From Pseudofulvimonas gallinarii (GTDB lineage: Bacteria; Pseudomonadota; Gammaproteobacteria; Xanthomonadales; UBA2363), in the NCBI RefSeq assembly GCF_004343305.1, contig NZ_SMAF01000004.1:1-64000 (forward strand): a stretch of 64,000 nucleotides of DNA, given 5' to 3'. Every line of letters starts with the position of its first letter. The first letter of the stretch is position 1. Positions 1 through 11,671 of the stretch are shown in pieces. The notes beneath the pieces were generated by a model. It was not told the DNA's origin. It saw only the letters and a list, made by a program, of their open reading frames with translations, and did not search any database. A program made the position numbers and the translations under genes.

Positions 1-81
1 GACGAGGACTACCTCAAGCTCAAGGTCATCGCCAGCTTCCTGCCAGCGCTACCCCAAAACGTCCGTTTGGACCCACACTGA
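1..81 (+). CDS. 3' end of an unrecognised gene (26 residues visible)
   Basis: The frame is open from base 1 and closes at TGA 79-81. It reads DEDYLKLKVIASFLPALPQN and then VRLDPH. Only the C-terminus is in the window and I do not recognise the family. The palindromic tract that follows at 162-197 makes a mobile-element protein (transposase or recombinase) possible, but that is inference from position only. The reading frame itself could be chance, since no start is visible. Confidence 0.4.
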   Translation, partial: DEDYLKLKVIASFLPALPQNVRLDPH

Positions 82-161
82 TCCGCGAAGACCCACAATT
101 GTTAACAGGAGAAAACCCGGATGCGGAATCGTGGCGAAACCTCGATCCAGGTAATGTCGGC

Positions 162-197
162 GTTATGCGGCGTGTTCACCGAGTTATGCGCCATAAC
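162..197. repeat. GTTATGCG direct repeats with a perfect palindrome; possible mobile-element end
   Basis: GTTATGCGG at 162-170 is repeated as GTTATGCGC at 183-191. The second copy is the left half of a perfect inverted repeat, GTTATG-CGC-CATAAC (183-197). GTTC lies between them at 174-177. Paired short repeats plus a hairpin next to GTTC are reminiscent of ends of rolling-circle IS91-like elements, or of core sites bound by tyrosine recombinases. No transposase is visible in the window, so identity is inferred. The tract lies between the partial gene and the 3' end of hda. Confidence 0.4.
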
Positions 198-240
198 GGC
201 GGCCGCCGCGCCATATCAGGCGCAACGCGCAAAACGCGGG

Positions 241-975
241 TCAGCTCTGGGACGACTTCAGCCCCGGCCCCTCTTCCAGCACCGCCCGCACCAGCGGCAC
301 GGTGACGCGCCGCTGGCGCGCCAGGCTTTCGCGGTCGATGCGGTCGACGAGGTCGAGCAGCGCCGGCAGGTCGCGGCGGTGCCGGCGGAACAGGAAGTCG
401 AGGACGGTGTCGTCGAGGTCGAAGCCGCGGGCGCGGGCGCGGCGTTGCACTAGGCGGCGGCGCGCGTCTTCGGGCAGCGGGTTCAGTGCGTGCAGGGTGG
501 CGGCGTTGAGCCGCGAGCGCAGGTCGGGCAGTTGCAGCGGCAGCTGCGCGGGCGACTGGTCTGACAGCAGCAGCAGCGCCCTGCCCTCGTCGCGGCAGCG
601 GTTGAACAGGTCGAAGACGGCGACTTCGGCGTCGCGGCGGCCGGCGCAGTGTTCGATCTCGTCGATGACGACGAGGTCCTGCGACGACAGCGCGACCAGC
701 GCGTCGACATCGAAGTCGGACCAGCGCGACAGGGCGATATAGGCAGTGCCGACGCCGGCGGCGCGTGCGGCGCTGGCGGTGGCGATGGCGAGGTGCGTCT
801 TGCCGGCGCCGTCGGGCCCGACGACCAGCAGCGGCGCGCCGTCGAAGGCCTGCCGCGAAAGGCTTTCCAGCAGCGATTGCAGCGCGGCGACGACGCCTTC
901 GTTGCCTTCGCTGTCGAATTCATCGAAGCGGGCGTGCGCGGGCGTCGGCCAGTTCAGCGGCAGCTGCGGACTCAT
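241..975 (-). CDS. hda: DnaA regulatory inactivator Hda
   Basis: This 244-residue AAA+ protein promotes hydrolysis of DnaA-bound ATP at the DNA-loaded sliding clamp and so limits re-initiation of replication. Visible features are an N-terminal QLPL clamp-binding motif (residues 4-7), a Walker A motif GPDGAGKT (53-60) and a Walker B IDE (104-106). A lid region rich in Arg follows, as in DnaA-like domain III. The long DnaA DNA-binding domain IV is absent, which separates Hda from DnaA. The ATG at 975 overlaps the TGA of the upstream permease gene (ATGA), so the pair is translationally coupled. It is the last gene of a minus-strand cluster, and its 3' end borders the repeat tract at 162-197. Confidence 0.92.
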   Translation of the reverse strand: MSPQLPLNWPTPAHARFDEFDSEGNEGVVAALQSLLESLSRQAFDGAPLLVVGPDGAGKTHLAIATASAARAAGVGTAYIALSRWSDFDVDALVALSSQDLVVIDEIEHCAGRRDAEVAVFDLFNRCRDEGRALLLLSDQSPAQLPLQLPDLRSRLNAATLHALNPLPEDARRRLVQRRARARGFDLDDTVLDFLFRRHRRDLPALLDLVDRIDRESLARQRRVTVPLVRAVLEEGPGLKSSQS

Positions 976-2264
976 GCCTTGCCCTTGCCGCGGCGTGCGC
1001 GCCGGCCCGGTGGTTTTTCCGGCGCGGGCGGCGGCGATGGCGGCGATGGCGGCACCGAGGCGGCAGCAGGCGTTTCCGCGGCCGCGACGGCATGCGCCGT
1101 GTCGGCGGCGCTGCGTGCGCTGACCTGCGCGTCGGCCGGTGCGGCGACTTCGACCTGCACGACGACCGGCTCGGTCTTCGGCGCCGGCTCCGGTTCGATG
1201 CCGGCATAGACGTCGCTGGCGCGATAGCGGCGATGGAAGTGGCGCAGCACGACGACCAGCACGGCGGCGACGGGCAGCGCCAGCAGCACGCCCAGGAAGC
1301 CGAACAGCTGGCCGCCGGCCATGATGGCGAAGATCACCGCCACCGGGTGCAGGCCGATTCGGTCGCCGAGCAGCAGCGGCTGCAGCACGAAGCCTTCGAC
1401 CGTCTGGCCGATGCTGAAGACGATGGCGACGCCGACCAGCGGCCACAGCTCGCCGAACTGCACCAGCGCGGCGATGACCGCCATGCCGACGCCGACGATC
1501 GCGCCCAGATACGGAACGAATGAGATCAGGCCGGCGACCAGTCCGATCAGCAGCGCCAGGTTGATGCCGACGATCCAAAGGCCGACCGAATAGATCGTCG
1601 CCAGTGCCAGCATGACCAGCATCTGGCCGCGCAGGAAGGCGCCCAGGACCTGGTCGGATTCGCGCGCGAGGCGACGCACCACCGGCGCGTTCGGACGCGG
1701 GACCAGGCGATCGACCTGCGCCACCAGCGTGTCCCAGTCGCGCATCAGGTAGAAGGCGACGACCGGGATCAGCAGCAGGTTCACCACCCAGCTGATCACC
1801 GCCATGCCGGACTTCGAGACGCTGGCGACGACGGTGGCGGCGATGCCGCCGGCGGTGCGCCAGTGTTCGCCGAGCAGCGTCGCGACCTGGCCGCCGTCGA
1901 GCGTCGGTGTTTCCAGGCCCAGGCGCTCGGTGATCCACGGCAGCGCCGTTTCCTGGAACCACTGGAAGTAGCGCGGCAGTTCGTTGATGAGGCGGCCGAT
2001 CTGCCGTTCCAGCATCGGCACCAGCCACAGCAGGACCAGCACGAGAATGATGACCCAGGCGGCGAAGACGACGACGACCGCGCCGGTGCGTCCCAGCGCG
2101 CGGCCGGCGATGGACCAGCGTTCCATGCGGTCGACCAGCGGATCGGCCAGGTAGGCCAGCAGCGCGGCGAAGACGAACGGCGTCAGGATCGGCGCCAGCA
2201 GGTACACCAGCACGGCGGTGACCAGCACCGTCACCAGCCAGAAACGGCCATTGGCGGTAATCAT
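972..2264 (-). CDS. AI-2E family (PerM-type) membrane permease
   Basis: This is a 430-residue polytopic inner-membrane protein. Hydrophobic segments start at residue 8 (a run beginning FWLVTVLVTAVLVYLL). A long amphipathic middle stretch contains the conserved AFLRGQ and VPYLGAIVG motifs of the AI-2E/PerM family. Family members have been linked to autoinducer export or to Na+/H+ antiport; the substrate here cannot be read from sequence. The last 85 residues or so form an Ala/Pro-rich tail that ends in a basic cluster (RRARRGKGKA), longer than typical for the family. The gene lies between a phosphatidyltransferase gene and hda and overlaps hda by 4 bases, an arrangement common in xanthomonads. 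Confidence 0.88.
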   Translation of the reverse strand: MITANGRFWLVTVLVTAVLVYLLAPILTPFVFAALLAYLADPLVDRMERWSIAGRALGRTGAVVVVFAAWVIILVLVLLWLVPMLERQIGRLINELPRYFQWFQETALPWITERLGLETPTLDGGQVATLLGEHWRTAGGIAATVVASVSKSGMAVISWVVNLLLIPVVAFYLMRDWDTLVAQVDRLVPRPNAPVVRRLARESDQVLGAFLRGQMLVMLALATIYSVGLWIVGINLALLIGLVAGLISFVPYLGAIVGVGMAVIAALVQFGELWPLVGVAIVFSIGQTVEGFVLQPLLLGDRIGLHPVAVIFAIMAGGQLFGFLGVLLALPVAAVLVVVLRHFHRRYRASDVYAGIEPEPAPKTEPVVVQVEVAAPADAQVSARSAADTAHAVAAAETPAAASVPPSPPSPPPAPEKPPGRRARRGKGKA

Positions 2265-2307
2265 GCGGTGGCTCCGTGGGTGCGGGTGGGGGTGGGGGTG
2301 CAGGCTG

Positions 2308-2868
2308 TCATGACGCGCTCCGGTTGCGCCAGACCGAGCGGGCGCGCCGGCTCCAGACCCAGACGTAATGCGCGCCGCTGGTGATCGCCAGCGCGGCGAC
2401 GACGGCGATCAGCGCGGTGATGGCCTGCTGCGGCACCGGCAGCGCGGCCAGCTGCGCCAGCACGGCCAGCACCAGCAGCACCTGCGCCATCGTGCAGGTC
2501 TTGCCGGGAATGCTCGGCTCGGCCGGCACCGGTTCGACGTAGTGGTTGTAGGCGAAGGCACCTGTGACGATCACTGCGTCGCGCAGCATGACGATCACGA
2601 TCAGCCACCACGGCAGCGCGCCGATCCACGCCAGCGCGACGAAGGCGCAGACCATGAAGAACTTGTCGGCGATGGGATCGAGCAGCCCGCCGAGCCGGCT
2701 CTGCCAGCCCAGGGTGCGCGCGAGGAAACCGTCGAGCACATCGCTGAGTCCCGCGAACACCGCCAGCCACAGGGCAGCCTGCTCACGCCCGCTCACGATC
2801 AGCCACACCAGCGGCAGGCAGGCGCCGATGCGTGCCAGGGTGATCGCGTTGGGCAGGTGGCGCAGCAT
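2308..2868 (-). CDS. CDP-alcohol phosphatidyltransferase family protein
   Basis: This 186-residue integral membrane enzyme transfers a phosphatidyl group from a CDP-linked donor to an alcohol. The family signature is complete: D43, D46-G47, A50-R51, G60, D64 and D68 (DGFLAR, then GGLLDPIAD). The aspartates bind the metal and the CDP. The size and the LPNAITLARI start are PgsA-like, but the acceptor alcohol is not certain. I chose the ATG at 2868, which gives this canonical N-terminus; an upstream ATG at 2928 would add 20 unlikely residues. It sits between the DUF2066 gene and the PerM-type gene. Confidence 0.85.
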   Translation of the reverse strand: MLRHLPNAITLARIGACLPLVWLIVSGREQAALWLAVFAGLSDVLDGFLARTLGWQSRLGGLLDPIADKFFMVCAFVALAWIGALPWWLIVIVMLRDAVIVTGAFAYNHYVEPVPAEPSIPGKTCTMAQVLLVLAVLAQLAALPVPQQAITALIAVVAALAITSGAHYVWVWSRRARSVWRNRSAS

Positions 2869-3020
2869 GTCCGGGTCGGTCGTTCCATTCTTCAGGCCCG
2901 CGCCGGCCGCACGTTGCAGCCGACGCAAGGGCTGAGGTTTGCCGAAGTGTACTTGCCAGCACCGTCGAGGCGCAGGCGCTGCCTGCCGCGGGGCAGGCGG
3001 GCATCAGCGGCCGGCCCGTT

Positions 3021-4094
3021 TCAGGGCTGCCACTGCAGGCTCAGGTCCGCGTCTTCCGGCTTGTCCGCCAGCACGCGCAGGCGGCCATCGGCGGCGAGCA
3101 GCGCCAGCAGCTGGCCCAGCGGTGCGGAGACCTGCGCACGCACGCGGACGCGGGTGCCGTCGGCCTGTTCCGGCGATACGCCGGTGACCATCGGCTGCGC
3201 GCGCAGCAGTTCCAGCGCCTGCACGTAGCTGCCGGCGCGATCCAGGCCGGTCAGCCAGATGACGTAGTCGCCGGCGCCGCGATCGACGTCAGCGCTGGAT
3301 TCGATCACCGACTCCGGGCGCACGGCAAGCGCGGCGGCGAACAGCTCCAGCAGGGTCGGCGCACCGGCTGCCAGCGTGCCGGCGATGTCCTCGCCTTCGC
3401 TCGTGAACCGGTGGTCGCGACCGGCGGCGTGAACGTACCACTGCGCGACCAGGCCGGTGTCGGCGGCACGCAGCCATGCAAGCACGGCGGGCTCGGCACC
3501 GGTACGCAGCGCCGCGACCGGGAGCGCCTCGGCGACGCCGTCCTCGCTCAGGGCATCGACCATGCGCCAGTCTTCCAGGTCGTTCAGGGCCGGCATCACG
3601 CGCACGCCCTGGACACCCAGCGCCTTGCCCAGTCCATCGAGCAGGCCGGGCTCGTTGCCGTCGACCAGGCGGCGCTGGTCGCTGCTGTCGTCCACAAGCC
3701 ACAACGTCGCGCCGACGCCGCCCCCCGGCCACACCGGCACGCCGGCGTTGACCAGCAGGCTGCGCGCCTTCGGCACGTTGAACCAGGCCCGCAGCATCAG
3801 CTTGATCGAGGGAATGCCGCTGGCGGTCGGACGGATGACCTGCTCGTATTCGAAACGCTGCAGGACCAGCGGGTCCGCTTCCAGTGCCGCCGCCAGGTCG
3901 ACGCGATCCTGCGGCGCCGTCTCCGGCGTCAGCCGGCGGATGGCTTCGGCGAACACCTGCGGCAGCGCGGCGGCGCGCGTGGCGTCGCTGCGATTGGCCA
4001 CCGCGACCTCGCCCATCACCACGTCCGCGGTCTGCGCCTGCACCGTCAGCACGCTGGCACACAACAGGAACAGGGCGAGGATCGAAGCGCGCAT
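3021..4094 (-). CDS. DUF2066 domain-containing exported protein
   Basis: This 357-residue protein has a clear signal peptide (MRASILALFLLCASVLTVQA, then QTADV). The ADVVMGEVAV opening, the EAIRRLTP motif and the WLVDD segment match what I know of the DUF2066 family, which in gammaproteobacteria usually sits beside purM/purN and hda-cluster genes. Its function is not established. It is the first visible gene of the minus-strand cluster that ends with hda. It is divergent from the beta-propeller amidohydrolase; the 198-base gap at 4095-4292 must hold both promoters, though I see no convincing box. Confidence 0.78.
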   Translation of the reverse strand: MRASILALFLLCASVLTVQAQTADVVMGEVAVANRSDATRAAALPQVFAEAIRRLTPETAPQDRVDLAAALEADPLVLQRFEYEQVIRPTASGIPSIKLMLRAWFNVPKARSLLVNAGVPVWPGGGVGATLWLVDDSSDQRRLVDGNEPGLLDGLGKALGVQGVRVMPALNDLEDWRMVDALSEDGVAEALPVAALRTGAEPAVLAWLRAADTGLVAQWYVHAAGRDHRFTSEGEDIAGTLAAGAPTLLELFAAALAVRPESVIESSADVDRGAGDYVIWLTGLDRAGSYVQALELLRAQPMVTGVSPEQADGTRVRVRAQVSAPLGQLLALLAADGRLRVLADKPEDADLSLQWQP

Positions 4095-4292
4095 GGCCGG
4101 ATACCGTGGGAAAGCCGGCGAGTTTCGCGCATGCGGCCAAGGCAAGTCCACCCGGCGGCCGCGCCGGGACGTGGCCGGAAGCGCCTCGCCGCGTCCCGTT
4201 GCCGGCACCGCCCGCCGCGCATCCCGAGCTTTCCAGGTGTCCGCCCGCGGGCCGGCGGCTATCCTGACCGCCTGTTTTTCCAGGAGGACATG

Positions 4293-7568
<3,276 letters not shown>

Positions 7569-7582
7569 TCCAGTCGCGGCGC

Positions 7583-7605
7583 GGCGACGCGATCCATGCG
7601 TCGCC
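7583..7605 (+). terminator. Hairpin after the amidohydrolase gene
   Basis: GGCGACGC (7583-7590) pairs perfectly with GCGTCGCC (7598-7605) around a 7-base loop. It starts 14 bases after the stop codon. No T-run follows, so termination is inferred from position and stem only. Confidence 0.4.
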
Positions 7606-7833
7606 GTGCCGCGCGATGGCTGGAATCACCAACTGGCGGACATCTCCTGAAGCCCGCACCCGAGCTGGCGGCGCACAGCATCGCACCCGGGCGCGGGTGC
7701 CGGCATGGCGCCGTCGTTGCGAAGCCGGCGCCGAGGTGACCTGCGGAATCGGCCGGGCAACCTGCGTTCCGCCATTCAACGACCGGTCGCTCGGCCGTAG
7801 GGCTTCCGTGGATTGGAAAGACACAGGAGCCGC

Positions 7834-7864
7834 GTGCCGGCAGCGGGCTGTGCGCTGCCGGCGC
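7834..7864 (-). terminator. Hairpin after the TPR methyltransferase gene
   Basis: GCCGGCAGCG (7836-7845) pairs perfectly with CGCTGCCGGC (7853-7862) around a 7-base loop. A G-C pair and a T-G wobble extend the stem outwards. On the minus strand it lies directly after the stop at 7866 and is followed by a moderately T-rich run (TGTGTCTTTCC). It also faces the plus-strand gene, so it may act in both directions. The rest of 7606-7833 shows nothing I can name. Confidence 0.6.
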
Positions 7865-7865
7865 A

Positions 7866-9977
7866 TCAGGTCCGCGGCGTCACCCAGAACACATACATCG
7901 CCGCGAAGGTGTCGGGGTGCTCGGTTTCGAAGGCGTCCCACGCCGCCAGGTCGACCTTTGCCTGTGGCGACGGGAACCGGCGCTCGAAGGCCGCGGCCAC
8001 CGGCCCCGGCACTTCCATGCCCAGCAGTCGCAGGCGCTGGCGATCGAGCAGTCCGGCGATCCCTGGCAAGGTGAAGCGATGTTCCTGGACATGGAACAGC
8101 AGGTCGCGGCACTCGCTCATCGAATGGAAATCGTTGAAGACGGTCGCCGGTTTCCGTGGATCCTTGTCCGGCAGGCACTTCAGCTCGGCGCGACAGGCGC
8201 GGATGCCTTCGCTGGTGGCCTCATGGCCACGCTCGGCAACATGGGCGCGCGCGGCGACGATGCCGCGGCGCGCCCGCTCGCTGTAAAGCGCGATGCGCAT
8301 GACGCCGTTGTCGGCGAGCAGGCCGCGCAGGACCGACAGGCCCCGTTCGGGATCGGCCATGTGATGCAGCACGCCGGTCGATTCGATCAGCCCGAAACGT
8401 CGATCCAGCCGCCCGAGCTCGACGATGTCGCCCTGCACGAACTCGATGTTGTCCAGGCCCATGGCCTGCGCCTGGCGCTTGCCGTAGGCCAGGCTAGCAA
8501 GGCTGAGGTCGACGGCGAGGATCTGGATCCCGGCAATCCGGCTGGCCATGTCGATCGGATGCTGGCCGGTGCCGCATCCAGCATTCAGGGCGTGCACCTT
8601 CGCCGAGGCATCCAGCACGGGCAGCCCGGCTCCGGGCAGCTGCGCTGCCAGGAACCGCGGCAGCGGCAACGGCCGCAGGTCGCGCGGCAAGGACGACCAG
8701 CGCGGATACGGATTGCGCTCGTACTGCGCCCGCACCTTGACGGAGACGTCGTCGCTGATCGGGGTGACGGCGATGATGCCTGCACGCAGGCCGCGCTCCA
8801 GCATCGGCTCGCGCAACTGGCGTTCGATCAGCAGCCGCATCGGCGCCAGCCACGACTTCGCCGCCAGCGCTTCGCTGCCCTCGATCGATTCCAGCGACTG
8901 GTAACTGCCCAGCGCGCACAGCCACGAAGCGGGAATCGCCGCCTCGGCGCGCAGGCGCGCGCGCACCTTGCCGGCCAGTGCGCGCACCAGCGCCTTTTCA
9001 TCTTCGTCCACCGCCCAGACGAATTCGTTGAGGTGGCACTGGACCGCCAGTGCGGCATGCAGCCGGAGCAGCGCCGGATCGGCGTAGTCGCCATCGCTTT
9101 CGGCGGCACGCTGCAGCAGCGCGCGGCGAACGCCAGTCAGCACCTGCTCCAGCGGCAGGGACGTCACCAGCGCGTGTTGAAGCCATGCCGGCAGCAGTGG
9201 CTCGCGCGCCACCACCTCGGGTTCCAGGCCGGGCAGGTCGCTGGCACCCGAGGATGCCGACGCCAGGACTCCGGCCAGCGCACCGCGGCTGCGCATGCGT
9301 GCAACCAGGGCGGGAACGATCGTCTGCGGACGCGCCCACGGCGTCGAAACGGCCTGGACCAGCAGCGCATCGAATTCCTCGGCCGGCCCTGCCGGCAGGT
9401 GCCCGGTGTCCAGCACCAGATGGATGAACCGCTGCCCCGCTGCCGCGAGTCCCGGCGCCATGCGCAGCGCCTGCATGAAACCCGCCAGCGCCTCGCCGTG
9501 CCGCCCCATTGCAGCCAGCACATCGGCGCGATTGAGGACGACACCGACCTCGTCGGGCCGCAGTGACAGGGAGCGGTCGAAGGCCTGCAGCGCCAGCTGC
9601 AAGCGACCCAGTTGCCGCAGCACCATGCCATGGTTGTTGTGCGCGATCGGATCGTCCGGCTGCAGGGCCAGCTGGCGCTCCAGTCCGGCCAGCTGCCGCT
9701 GCGGGTCGGCGTCCTGCTGGCCGCGGCACAATGCCAGCTGGTTGCGGGCCTCGGGGTCCTCCGGCGCGACCACGACGGCCCGTTCCGCAAGGACCAGCGC
9801 CTCGTCGAAGCGTTCGCTGGCGATCAGCAAGGCAGCCAGGTTGACCAGCAGCGAAAGACGGTCGGGGAGCAATGCCAGTGCCTGGCGGTAAAGCGGCTCG
9901 GCCTGGTCCAGCCGATTGTGGTTATGGTGATCGAGCGCCTGCATGAACAGGCGGCGCGCCTGATCGGTAGCATCCAT
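7866..9977 (-). CDS. TPR-repeat protein with C-terminal SAM-dependent methyltransferase domain
   Basis: The 703-residue protein begins with several TPR-like helices (residues about 1-200; DQAEPLYRQALALLPD, ALQAFDRSLSLRPDE). A poorly conserved middle follows, then a class I methyltransferase. The AQYERNPYPRW motif precedes the domain. The SAM motif AGCGTGQ is near residue 465 and LAVDLS follows as the acidic post-I motif. VLHHM marks motif IV. Such TPR-methyltransferase fusions are common in Xanthomonadales and related bacteria, but the substrate is unknown. It has no signal peptide and is probably cytoplasmic. It appears monocistronic, with a hairpin immediately downstream. Confidence 0.83.
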   Translation of the reverse strand: MDATDQARRLFMQALDHHNHNRLDQAEPLYRQALALLPDRLSLLVNLAALLIASERFDEALVLAERAVVVAPEDPEARNQLALCRGQQDADPQRQLAGLERQLALQPDDPIAHNNHGMVLRQLGRLQLALQAFDRSLSLRPDEVGVVLNRADVLAAMGRHGEALAGFMQALRMAPGLAAAGQRFIHLVLDTGHLPAGPAEEFDALLVQAVSTPWARPQTIVPALVARMRSRGALAGVLASASSGASDLPGLEPEVVAREPLLPAWLQHALVTSLPLEQVLTGVRRALLQRAAESDGDYADPALLRLHAALAVQCHLNEFVWAVDEDEKALVRALAGKVRARLRAEAAIPASWLCALGSYQSLESIEGSEALAAKSWLAPMRLLIERQLREPMLERGLRAGIIAVTPISDDVSVKVRAQYERNPYPRWSSLPRDLRPLPLPRFLAAQLPGAGLPVLDASAKVHALNAGCGTGQHPIDMASRIAGIQILAVDLSLASLAYGKRQAQAMGLDNIEFVQGDIVELGRLDRRFGLIESTGVLHHMADPERGLSVLRGLLADNGVMRIALYSERARRGIVAARAHVAERGHEATSEGIRACRAELKCLPDKDPRKPATVFNDFHSMSECRDLLFHVQEHRFTLPGIAGLLDRQRLRLLGMEVPGPVAAAFERRFPSPQAKVDLAAWDAFETEHPDTFAAMYVFWVTPRT

Positions 9978-10170
9978 GGAAGATCCGGTCCCGTGGCGAT
10001 GAGGAACGACGGCACCCGATACCTGGCATCACCGCCCTCCCGGCGGCGACCGGCGTGACACACGGGCGGTCAAGCCGCCATGTTAAACGACCGGAGCGGA
10101 TGTGTCCGGGCCCGCAATGGATCGGGCCGGCACCCGCGTGGAAGATAGACCGGGAAATGGTCGACAGGGA

Positions 10171-10204
10171 AAGGGTGTCCACGGTGGTTGCCATGGACAC
10201 CCTT
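10171..10204 (-). terminator. Hairpin after the Sel1-like gene
   Basis: AAGGGTGTCCA (10171-10181) and TGGACACCCTT (10194-10204) form a perfect 11-bp stem with a 12-base loop. It lies 33 bases downstream of the minus-strand stop at 10237. The A residues at its left edge become a short T run in the minus-strand transcript. The rest of 9978-10236 shows no gene. Confidence 0.6.
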
Positions 10205-10236
10205 CCGGTCAGCCCGACTTGCGGGCCGAGGTCAAA

Positions 10237-10977
10237 TCAGCGCCGGCTGTTGTCGGCCAGTCCACGGGGCTCGGAAGCGAGGCGCTCGAGGACTTCGTCC
10301 TGCCACTTCCAGTACAGGTCGGGCTGCCAGAAGCGGCGGTCGAACAGCAGTTCGCCGGTCACCATGTCCGGAAAGATCCCGGACTGCATGTACCCCGCAT
10401 CACCGATCTGGCTGGTGGCGCGCAGGTTGCCGACGTGGCCGAGGCGGCTGCCGGTGATCGATCCCTGGTGGCGGCGCATCGCCTTCGCCTGCCGGGGCTT
10501 CGCCACCGCATCGCCATACCGGTCGTACACGCCCTGGCCGACCGCGATGGCCTCGTTGCGCTCGGCCTCCGACAACTGCTGCCAGAGGTATTCACGCCGG
10601 ACCAGGAAAAGGCGGTTACCGCGCTCGGCCGCCAGGTCCATCCAGGCGTAGGCCAGCGGGCGGTTCCGCGACGTGCCATGCCCGATCCAGTAAAGCTCGG
10701 CGACCATGGCCTGCGACGGCTTGTCGGCGTAACGGGCGGCCTGCTCGAAGTTGACGAAGGCATCGCCGTGGTCGCCCTTGCGCATGGCATCCAAGCCGGC
10801 ATGCCGCCAGCGCAGGTCCGGGTGACCGTTGATGAACGTCTCGCTCTCGACGATCGCGGCACTGGGCATCAACGACTGCCAGGACTCCGACCTCATGCCA
10901 TCCGACGCCGTGGCCAGGCCCGCGCACAGGGCCACCGCCGTGACCGGTCCCAGCATCAGTTTCCATGTGTTCCGCAT
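10237..10977 (-). CDS. Secreted Sel1-like repeat protein
   Basis: This 246-residue exported protein has a signal peptide (MRNTWKLMLGPVTAVALCAG, cleavage after about residue 24). One clear Sel1/TPR-like unit follows (AFVNFEQAARYADKPSQAM, then a segment containing PLAYAWMDLAAERG). The C-terminal 90 residues are rich in aromatic residues, end in WQPDLYWKWQDEVLERL and are unfamiliar. Sel1 repeats bind other proteins; no partner can be named. Tandem ATGs lie at 10980 and 10977. A GGGAGG sits 3 bases from the first and 6 from the second, so I favour 10977. Confidence 0.72.
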   Translation of the reverse strand: MRNTWKLMLGPVTAVALCAGLATASDGMRSESWQSLMPSAAIVESETFINGHPDLRWRHAGLDAMRKGDHGDAFVNFEQAARYADKPSQAMVAELYWIGHGTSRNRPLAYAWMDLAAERGNRLFLVRREYLWQQLSEAERNEAIAVGQGVYDRYGDAVAKPRQAKAMRRHQGSITGSRLGHVGNLRATSQIGDAGYMQSGIFPDMVTGELLFDRRFWQPDLYWKWQDEVLERLASEPRGLADNSRR

Positions 10978-11211
10978 CATGCACCTCCCGCTCTGGTGAT
11001 CCGTCTTCATCCTACTGCCGACCGGCAGGAATGTGCGGGTGGACTTCCCGGCCCGCTGCAATCGAGGACGGCGCCCACGGGATTTCCGTCGCAGCCCCGT
11101 CGCCGGGACGGCTTGGGAACGTCCCGGGAGCGGACGGCGTCGCCGGCCCGGCATGGCCGTTCCCCCCGCAGACGGGTGCGTGCCCGGGAAAAACAGGCCC
11201 TTCGGGTGGAC

Positions 11212-11562
11212 TCAGCGCTGTGGCCGGCCCGCGCCCTGCCCCGGTCCCGACAGCAGGCCGCAGCGACGGAACCCGTAATCGAGCGGCAGCGTGAGCAGCG
11301 GCGGGATCGCCGCCAGCACCGCCAGCAGCAGCGCCCACATCGGCCAGCGCAACCGGGCGCCGGCGATGAACGCGGTCGCGAGATAAAGCAGGAAGGCACC
11401 GCCATGCAGCCAGCCGAAGATCTGCACGCCGAGGTCGGTCGTGCCGCTGCCGTATTTCAGGTACAGGCCGACAAGCAGCCCGGCCCAGGTGATCGCCTCG
11501 ATCAGCGCCACGGCGGAAAAGATCCTGCCGGCGGTGCCCGGTGGTTCGGCTTGCATTCGCAT
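11212..11562 (-). CDS. DUF3817 domain-containing integral membrane protein
   Basis: This 116-residue protein is mostly hydrophobic, with about three membrane segments. The first (RIFSAVALIEAITWAGLLVG) and the central HGGAFLLYL are characteristic of the DUF3817 family (YdzA-like). The C-terminus is a short basic tail. The function is unknown. An ATG two codons in (11556) is an equally good start. The gene stands alone between the Sel1-like gene and acnB, with a strong hairpin upstream of it at 11622-11652. Confidence 0.78.
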   Translation of the reverse strand: MRMQAEPPGTAGRIFSAVALIEAITWAGLLVGLYLKYGSGTTDLGVQIFGWLHGGAFLLYLATAFIAGARLRWPMWALLLAVLAAIPPLLTLPLDYGFRRCGLLSGPGQGAGRPQR

Positions 11563-11621
11563 CCGGTTCTTTCCAGTGAAGGTGGCCGGACGGATCTCCG
11601 GCCGGGGTGCAGTGCAGATGG

Positions 11622-11652
11622 ACGGACGCCCGGCGCTGGGCCGGGCGTCCGT
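11622..11652 (-). terminator. Strong hairpin between acnB and the DUF3817 gene
   Basis: ACGGACGCCCGG (11622-11633) and CCGGGCGTCCGT (11641-11652) form a perfect 12-bp stem with a 7-base loop. It begins 19 bases after the acnB stop on the minus strand. There is no clear T tract, as with other hairpins in this window. Confidence 0.6.
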
Positions 11653-11671
11653 TTGCCTCGGGCGCAGGCCG

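Noticed and set aside
162-197. Integron attC site
   Set aside because: The GTTATGC units look partly like attC core sites, but no complete R'-L'/L''-R'' pair or integron integrase is present, so I kept only the looser mobile-element call.
2261-2770. A minus-strand frame overlapping the phosphatidyltransferase gene
   Set aside because: It is in another frame, Arg-rich and without the membrane helices and aspartate motif that the real frame shows.
7606-7833. Possible small gene or RNA between the convergent amidohydrolase and methyltransferase genes
   Set aside because: The open frames here are continuations of shadows, and there is no tRNA-like fold or promoter. Only the flanking hairpins are supported.
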